DNA of 12,094 nucleotides from Lachnospiraceae bacterium UBA7225 (lineage in GTDB: Bacteria; Bacillota; Clostridia; Lachnospirales; Lachnospiraceae), in NCBI GenBank assembly GCA_002473385.1, contig DKTR01000126.1:639-12732 (forward strand), given 5' to 3'. How positions within the stretch are numbered: position 1 is the first letter of the stretch; every line of letters starts with the position of its first letter. Below the pieces are notes generated by a model, which was not told the origin of the DNA, searched no databases, and saw nothing but the letters and a program-made list of their open reading frames with translations. Both the position numbers and the translations under genes were made by a program. Shown in pieces: positions 8,031 through 12,094 of the stretch.

Positions 8031-8197
8031 CTCAAATATATGATGCCAGGGCGCTGGATGTCCGGTGGACATCTGCTTAGCACGGACCGCAGCGAAGCGC
8101 AGATGTGGAAGTGCGCAGCACGGAGCAATCCGCAGGCATCATAGTCGGGGGCTTTTGACCCCGACATCAATAAATTATACATGAGGAGGATAAATGT
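8031..8197 (+). promoter_or_regulatory. Structured, GC-rich intergenic element (candidate cis-RNA or palindromic repeat)
   Basis: This is the longest non-coding gap inside the operon. TATGATGCC (8039-8047) pairs perfectly with GGCATCATA (8135-8143), enclosing about 87 bases. Inside are GATGTCC-GGT-GGACATC (8057-8073), GTGC-GCA-GCAC (8111-8121) and CGGA-GCAA-TCCG (8121-8132); the last is capped by a GNRA-type tetraloop, and it shares base 8121 with the hairpin before it, so one pair must open if both form. ACATCTGC (8069-8076) can alternatively pair with GCAGATGT (8099-8106), which would open the first hairpin. AGCACGGA occurs twice (8079-8086 and 8117-8124). Directly abutting the outer stem is GTCGGGG-GCTTTTGA-CCCCGAC (8144-8165). 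No U-tract follows it, so it is not a standard terminator. GAGGAGGA (8183-8190) is the ribosome binding site for the next gene. The element may be a leader RNA, a processing site, or a dispersed intergenic repeat; I do not recognise the family. Confidence 0.6.
8144..8165 (+). other. Perfect 7-bp GC-rich hairpin abutting the structured element
   Basis: GTCGGGG (8144-8150) and CCCCGAC (8159-8165) form a perfect stem with an 8-nt loop GCTTTTGA. It starts at the base following the 9-bp closing stem, so the two could stack coaxially. AT-rich sequence, not a T-run, follows; it could stabilise or separate the mRNA halves or impede transcription partially. Confidence 0.6.
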
Positions 8198-9391
8198 ATG
8201 ACCAATTACTATGTGGAACTCGGTCTGGACCGTGCAGCCAGCATTTCTCAGTTAGAGACAGAGCTGAAAGCGTTGCGCAAAAAATGGACCAGCCGGGCAA
8301 GTACCGCCACATCGACAGATAAAAGGCAGAAAGCTGAAAAAATGGTCGATCTGGTACGTGAGGCAACGGAGACGCTGCTGAATGAAGACAAGAAGGCGAA
8401 GTATGACAAGCAGTTAGACAAGAAGGGCGGAAAGAATCAGTCTGCTCCGGCTGCGCAAACGGACTATACTCCATCAACGAGCACAATGGATGATGCGGCC
8501 TTGCTCGATGCGTTGGAGGAATTTTATGAAAATGGAAAATATAACCAGGCAATATCGGCTGCAAACCGTCTGATTTCTAATGGAAGTGCAGATGTAGATG
8601 TTTACCGCTATCTTACCCTGTGTTATGCAGAAAAAGGAAATGAGAATAAAGCATATCAGACACTGATGGATCTGAAAGCGGCCTTTCCGGATGATCCGGA
8701 TGCGCTTGTATTTATCGCAAGCATTCTGCTGAGGGTTCTGGCAGGGCGTGAAAAAGAAGCAAGACAGTATCTTGATAAACTGATCCAGGAAGGCTATGGT
8801 GACAATGGTGAGGTAGTAGCGCTGGATATAGAATATCAGATCGATACAGGAAATACAGTACTTGCAGATCAGAAAATCCAGGATTATCTTGCAAAAAATG
8901 GTTCTGATAATAATTTCCGCACGCGTGTTGCTAATGCGTATGTGCAGAGTGCAGACCGGTATCTGGTAGAGGTGGGCGGTGACTGCTATGTAGATTCTGA
9001 GGCAGATTTCAAGAATTTTTCTGCTCTGATTGAAAAAGCGGCTTCTATTTGTCCAAGTTCTGATAACGCAGAGTATCTGAAAACCATTAAGGATATGAAA
9101 AAGGGCAAATTTATTCCAGATAGCTGGATTGGCCTCCTGTGCTGTCTCTGCTATGCGATCATGGGCTTTTCTGTTTCTCCGTTTTTTGGTGTGATTGCGA
9201 TAGCATGCGGCATCGTTCTTGGATATTTCAGCTATGTGCCGACCTGGATGTATGGACGTTTTTACTATAAAAAACATCTTTGCGGACTCTACGAGGTATT
9301 TCGCTACATTAATATTGTAATTTCTATCTGGTGGCGTGCCGGCTGGGCAATCTTTAAGTTTATTTTGGGCATAGTCTTTGCATTTGTATAG
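8198..9391 (+). CDS. Membrane-anchored J-like/TPR protein with no HPD motif
   Basis: This is a 397-residue protein. Residues 3-75 look like a J domain: NYYVELGL at helix I, ISQLETELKALRKKW as helix II, then helix III (AEKMVDLVREATETLL) and the typical ending NEDKKAKYDKQLDK. The invariant HPD after helix II is missing; WTSRAS stands there. A low-complexity linker (77-95) leads to TPR-like helical pairs at about 98-235. Hydrophobic segments at about 310-330, 332-350 and 368-397 make it an integral membrane protein with its J and TPR parts probably in the cytosol. The start ATG is chosen by GAGGAGGA (8183-8190) 7 nt upstream; the ATG at 8194 is out of frame. Following the Hsp70 gene, it is the natural partner, tethering Hsp70 at the membrane, but without HPD it should not stimulate ATP hydrolysis in the classical way. 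No zinc-finger or DnaJ C-terminal domain is present. Confidence 0.88.
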   Translation: MTNYYVELGLDRAASISQLETELKALRKKWTSRASTATSTDKRQKAEKMVDLVREATETLLNEDKKAKYDKQLDKKGGKNQSAPAAQTDYTPSTSTMDDAALLDALEEFYENGKYNQAISAANRLISNGSADVDVYRYLTLCYAEKGNENKAYQTLMDLKAAFPDDPDALVFIASILLRVLAGREKEARQYLDKLIQEGYGDNGEVVALDIEYQIDTGNTVLADQKIQDYLAKNGSDNNFRTRVANAYVQSADRYLVEVGGDCYVDSEADFKNFSALIEKAASICPSSDNAEYLKTIKDMKKGKFIPDSWIGLLCCLCYAIMGFSVSPFFGVIAIACGIVLGYFSYVPTWMYGRFYYKKHLCGLYEVFRYINIVISIWWRAGWAIFKFILGIVFAFV

Positions 9392-9403
9392 AAAGACATA
9401 CGG

Positions 9404-9442
9404 GGACGCTGACACTTATGGGATCTAAGAGTGGCAGCGTCC
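9404..9442 (+). terminator. Intra-operon stem-loop, possible attenuator/terminator
   Basis: GGACGCTGACAC (9404-9415) pairs with GTGGCAGCGTCC (9431-9442) in 11 of 12 positions, with a 15-nt loop and TTT directly after. It begins 12 bp after the J-like gene stop. The 3' arm contains the GTG at 9431 that would be the longest start for the next gene, so initiation there is unlikely. The T-tract is only three bases, so read-through is expected; partial attenuation between the chaperone genes and the last two genes is inferred. Confidence 0.55.
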
Positions 9443-9469
9443 TTTGGTATAAAAGAGGAAAAGCGTTAT

Positions 9470-9985
9470 ATGGAAAAATATGTTGCGGTGGGGATTCCGG
9501 TTGGACCGCTGACGGCGGACAAAAACTATTATGTGATGGCAAATGGGCTATTGTTTGGGATAGACCGTATTTCATACCGGATCTGGATTTCATTTCTGAG
9601 CGGGAAAAGAAAAACGCAGGTTCTGGAGCAGGAGGAGATCCGGGCAATTGCAGAATACGATAAAGCAGAAAACTGTATCCGTGAATTATGTTCTGCAGGA
9701 TTGGTAGTTTCATTTGCGGAGATTATGCACTATATCCCACAGCGGCAGGGGATGGGACAGGGGTACCGGGAAACCTCCGGCGACTGTATTATTCACTGGA
9801 ACCGTCCGGTACATGTGCCGTGGGATGCATACCTTTTATGGTGTTATTGTGATGGAATTCATACTTTTGCAGAAATAGCGGAAACATTGGAGAAACAGCA
9901 TACAGGGATATCGGAAGAGGCGGTAAGGCAGATGGCAGAAATACTGTTTTGTGAGTGTGTGGTTCTTCTTGTGGCAGAAGGGTAA
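9470..9985 (+). CDS. Small protein of unknown function, two possible PqqD/winged-helix-like halves
   Basis: From ATG 9470 this encodes 171 residues. The frame is open from GTG 9431 (184 residues), but that codon lies inside a strong stem and has no ribosome binding site; AGAGGA (9454-9459) precedes the ATG by 10 bases, so 9470 is preferred. No signal peptide or membrane helix is seen. The second half (about 112-169) has the pattern LWCYCDG-x4-F-x-EIAETL ... ISEEAVRQMAEILF ... VVLLV, resembling PqqD-like or winged-helix peptide-recognition domains. The first half (about 26-82; IDRISYRIWISFLSG ... AENCIRELCSAGLVVSF) has a similar order of helices and ends, hinting at duplication. There are six Cys residues but no clear metal motif. 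The gene is separated from the next start by 6 bp, so it is probably co-translated with the acidic protein and may handle it. The family resemblance is low confidence. Confidence 0.8.
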   Translation: MEKYVAVGIPVGPLTADKNYYVMANGLLFGIDRISYRIWISFLSGKRKTQVLEQEEIRAIAEYDKAENCIRELCSAGLVVSFAEIMHYIPQRQGMGQGYRETSGDCIIHWNRPVHVPWDAYLLWCYCDGIHTFAEIAETLEKQHTGISEEAVRQMAEILFCECVVLLVAEG

Positions 9986-9994
9986 AAACGAATG
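9976..9994 (+). promoter_or_regulatory. Ribosome binding site and start of the acidic-protein gene
   Basis: AGAAGGG (9976-9982) overlaps the end of the preceding gene and lies 9 bases before ATG (9992-9994). This supports the start of a reading frame that has no stop in the window. A second in-frame ATG at 10013 has no comparable site. Confidence 0.65.
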
Positions 9995-12094
9995 TCGGTT
10001 AAGGATTTTATAATGAATCATTCGGCAGGAATCATTCTGGCGATGAATGTAATAGATTTGTTTAATGACAGCAGTCAGAATATTGCAGATCTCCGTGTAG
10101 ATGCTATGAAGGATGCGAAAGAAACTCCGGATTCCAGTTATATACAGCATGAGGAGAATCTGGGAAATTCGGCTGTGGAAGATATTATAAAGGATTACGG
10201 GGCTGAACTTCCGGGCTGGGAGGATCTTGTGGATATACAGGAGGAGAAACACGACCAGGAGAAAGAGGATGCGGAGGCATTGCAGGATGCCGGAGAACAG
10301 CCTGGTGCGGGACCGGAGCCCGACGGTGGGCAAGAGGACACAGGCGATTCAAAAGGGGCAGAACCATCGCGTGATGGCGACTATATGTTTGAAGGGACAG
10401 CCGACGGTAATTCAGATTTCGGGAATGGCGGAGGACATCAGTGCTTTATTCCGGATGCCAATGCGATGAAGCAGGATGGACGGCTGCAGGAAATTGGAAG
10501 AGAATACGAAAAAACGGAGGAACGTACAGACAGACCGGATACACCGCCGGATAAGGTGACGGTGACAGATAACGGAGATTATAAAGTACATGTGGATGAA
10601 CGCCCGCTTTCGGAGGAAGAAAAGCAGGAACTGGAACAGTTAGAGGAAAATACAGCAGAGAATCCGGAAGAACAGATATCTGCTGAAAAAGATGAAGATT
10701 CGCTGTCTGCGGAGGAAGTGCAGCAGCTTGATGATAATACGATTGATGAGCGTGGGCTGAACGAAGTCAGCAGCACGCAGAGCGTGGAGGATATTAAGGA
10801 ACGGGATTATCATAATCCTCTCAGTAATCAGGAGGATTCTGATGGGGTATACCATCCGGACAGCTGGAGCAATCCGGTAGGAATGCAAAAAGAGGCTGTC
10901 TTTTATCAACTAAGCGTGGACGGAAATACACCAAGTTCTTATTTTACTGATGAACAGACAGTGGATTCCTGCAGAAGAGAGGACGGGACTGTTGATTTTG
11001 ACCAGCTGAGAGACAAATTGCAGGTGGTGGACGGGAGCAGTAAGGTATGTCTGGTGGCATATCAGTATAAACCTGATGCGGAGAAAACAGAGTCTGGTGA
11101 GACCCAGCCTGAGCAGACACAGAAGGAAACCATGCAGCCCGATGAGCCGGATACAGAGAAAGAGCCGGAGCTGCCTGTGGATGGTGAGGATACCGAAAAA
11201 ACCGAACGGGCAGATGGAGAAGATAGCACGGATGACGAGCGTGATCCGCAAGATCAGGACGATCCGGATGAATTAGATAAGGCATCAGAACCGGTAAGAA
11301 AAGAAGGGGACGACGAAGCAGAGCATGGCGATAAATCAGAAGAGCCGGAGAATGGAGAAAACTCAGAAGATGGCGAAGATGTAGAAGAAGCGGACGAGCC
11401 AGATGAAGCGGAAGAAGCAGAAGAACCGGAAGAAAGCGAAGAAGCAGAAGAAGCGGAAGAGCCGGGAGAAGTAGAAGAAGGCGAAGAAGCAGAAGAAATA
11501 GAAGAGCCGGACGAAAGCGAAGAGTCAGACGAAGCGGAAGAGCCAGACGAAGCAGAAGAACCGGAAGAGCCGGAAGAAGCGGAAGAGCCGGATGAAGCGG
11601 AAGAAGGCGAAGAAGCAGAAGAAGCGGACGAAGGCGAAGAGTCAGAAGAAGCAGAAGAAGCAGAAGAGCCGGAAGAAGCAGAAGAAACGGAAGAAACGGA
11701 AGAAAGCGAAGAAGCGGAAGAAGCGGAAGAGCCGGAAGAGTCGGATGAAGCGGAAGAAGGCGAAGAAGCAGAAGAAGCGGAAGAAGCAGAAGAAGCAGAA
11801 GAGCCGGAAGAAAGCGAAGATGTAGATGAAGCAGAAGAAATAGAAGAGCCAGAAGAAGCAGACGATTCAGCAGAAGAACCGGAAGAAGGCGAAGATGTAG
11901 AAGAAGCAGAAGATACAGAAGAACCGGAAGAAGGCGAAGATGTAGAAGAAGCAGAAGATACAGACGAAGCGGAAGAAAGCGAAGAAGCAGACGAAGCGGA
12001 AGAAGCAGAAGAAGCGGAAGAACCGGAAGAAGGCGAAGAGTCAGAAGAACCGGAAGAAGGCGAAGAGTCAGAAGAAGCAGAAGAGCCGGAAGAA
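9992..12094 (+). CDS. Very acidic repeat protein of unknown function, 3' end beyond the window
   Basis: The frame is open from ATG 9992 to the last base (701 codons, no stop), so the gene is partial on the right. The N-terminus MSVKDFIMNHSAGIILAMNVIDLF is a short mildly hydrophobic helix, not a signal peptide. Residues 25-460 are Asp/Glu-rich and apparently disordered, with two less acidic islands: about 134-175 (GGGHQCFIPDANAMKQDGRL) and about 290-365 (EAVFYQLSVDG, SSYFTDEQTVDSC, SKVCLVAYQYK), which could be small folded domains. From residue 464 on, the protein is an almost pure run of x-E/D-E/D tripeptides. No domain I know is recognisable in the part seen; a C-terminal domain may lie right of the window. 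As last gene after an ATPase, Hsp70 and J-like protein it may be their client, a scaffold or an acidic solubilising partner. This is inference. Confidence 0.85.
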   Translation, partial: MSVKDFIMNHSAGIILAMNVIDLFNDSSQNIADLRVDAMKDAKETPDSSYIQHEENLGNSAVEDIIKDYGAELPGWEDLVDIQEEKHDQEKEDAEALQDAGEQPGAGPEPDGGQEDTGDSKGAEPSRDGDYMFEGTADGNSDFGNGGGHQCFIPDANAMKQDGRLQEIGREYEKTEERTDRPDTPPDKVTVTDNGDYKVHVDERPLSEEEKQELEQLEENTAENPEEQISAEKDEDSLSAEEVQQLDDNTIDERGLNEVSSTQSVEDIKERDYHNPLSNQEDSDGVYHPDSWSNPVGMQKEAVFYQLSVDGNTPSSYFTDEQTVDSCRREDGTVDFDQLRDKLQVVDGSSKVCLVAYQYKPDAEKTESGETQPEQTQKETMQPDEPDTEKEPELPVDGEDTEKTERADGEDSTDDERDPQDQDDPDELDKASEPVRKEGDDEAEHGDKSEEPENGENSEDGEDVEEADEPDEAEEAEEPEESEEAEEAEEPGEVEEGEEAEEIEEPDESEESDEAEEPDEAEEPEEPEEAEEPDEAEEGEEAEEADEGEESEEAEEAEEPEEAEETEETEESEEAEEAEEPEESDEAEEGEEAEEAEEAEEAEEPEESEDVDEAEEIEEPEEADDSAEEPEEGEDVEEAEDTEEPEEGEDVEEAEDTDEAEESEEADEAEEAEEAEEPEEGEESEEPEEGEESEEAEEPEE
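11873..11962 (+). repeat. Perfect 45-bp tandem duplication within the acidic tract
   Basis: Bases 11873-11917 and 11918-11962 are identical by eye: 15 codons spelling EEPEEGEDVEEAEDT. Identity at all wobble positions marks a recent duplication, in contrast to the diverged units around it. Confidence 0.85.
12017..12070 (+). repeat. Perfect 27-bp tandem duplication within the acidic tract
   Basis: Bases 12017-12043 and 12044-12070 are identical: nine codons spelling EEPEEGEES. This is another recent in-frame expansion near the window end. Confidence 0.85.

Larger units (their letters stand above)
11381..12094 (+). repeat. Nonanucleotide-period tract coding 79 acidic tripeptides
   Basis: The tract follows NNN-GAA-GAA with period 9. 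Codons 464-625 give 54 units and codons 627-701 give 25 units of x-E/D-E/D, where x is Ala, Pro, Ser, Gly, Val, Thr, Ile or rarely other small residues. GAC, GAT and GAG replace GAA sporadically, and one unit reads PGE. A single extra codon, TCA (11867-11869, Ser626), shifts the tripeptide phase without breaking the frame. The plus strand is purine-rich and T-poor. The tract runs off the window end. Confidence 0.9.

Noticed and set aside
8039..8143. Miniature transposable element with 9-bp terminal inverted repeats
   Set aside because: There is no clear target-site duplication flanking it and no second copy in the window, so a mobile origin cannot be claimed; kept as a structured element.
8474..9415. 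A 313-codon minus-strand frame opposite the J-like/TPR gene
   Set aside because: It is a codon-bias shadow; the plus strand has a strong ribosome binding site, J-like and TPR-like features and membrane segments.
10227..10469. Short plus-strand frame of 80 codons inside the acidic gene
   Set aside because: It overlaps the longer frame entirely, has no domain and reflects purine-rich codons read out of frame.
11592..11825. A separate 77-residue Lys/Arg-rich protein
   Set aside because: It is the +1 frame of the acidic repeat; it has no ribosome binding site, and the zero frame is continuous from ATG 9992. Only noted as a curiosity.
11381..12094. CRISPR array or triplex-forming polypurine mirror repeat
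   Set aside because: There are no constant repeats with unique spacers, and pure purine runs are broken by C every few bases; the periodicity is explained by tripeptide coding.

Overview
The window reads as a chromosomal segment of a low-to-mid-GC Gram-positive anaerobe, most likely a gut Clostridium relative (Lachnospiraceae-type). This rests on AAGGAGG-like ribosome binding sites, the codon and base composition, a MATE pump with the usual Firmicutes signature, and Big_2-type Ig-like modules. No rRNA, tRNA, transposase, integrase or CRISPR array is visible, so the assignment is an inference.

Layout. (1) 2-1279, +: 3' part of a MATE-family efflux gene whose start lies left of the window, closed by a hairpin (1294-1321) that can terminate both strands. 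(2) 1320-1622, -: a 100-residue XRE-type HTH regulator. (3) 1623-1770: a 148-bp AT-rich divergent control region with a TATAAT box and an imperfect inverted repeat. (4) 1771-12094, +: a run of six co-directional genes that looks like one transcription unit with two structured gaps.

The six genes are, in order: a 1027-residue HerA/VirB4-like (DUF87) ATPase with a large novel N-terminal region and a Ser/Thr-rich insert; a 535-residue protein with three Big_2-like Ig modules and a single C-terminal membrane anchor but no signal peptide; a 513-residue Hsp70 that lacks the helical lid; a 397-residue membrane protein with an N-terminal J-like domain lacking HPD, then TPR-like helices and C-terminal membrane segments; a ~171-residue protein with two possible PqqD/winged-helix-like halves; and a long, very acidic protein (701 codons in the window, no stop reached) ending in at least 79 tandem x-E/D-E/D tripeptides.

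The gap before the J-like gene (8031-8197) holds a compact GC-rich element with a 9-bp closing stem, a GNRA-capped hairpin, mutually exclusive helices and an abutting 7-bp hairpin. The gap before the 171-residue gene holds a 12-position stem-loop (9404-9442) that covers an apparent upstream GTG start.

How the parts may work together (inference): a motor ATPase, a lidless Hsp70 with a dedicated membrane-bound J-like partner, and a tail-anchored Ig protein make a plausible membrane-associated machine for remodelling, translocating or sensing a client. The long acidic protein is the best candidate client or scaffold. I do not recognise this gene set as a described system. The neighbouring HTH protein could be its regulator. 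A defence role is possible, because HerA-type ATPases occur in phage-defence modules, but no nuclease or other effector is visible inside the window.
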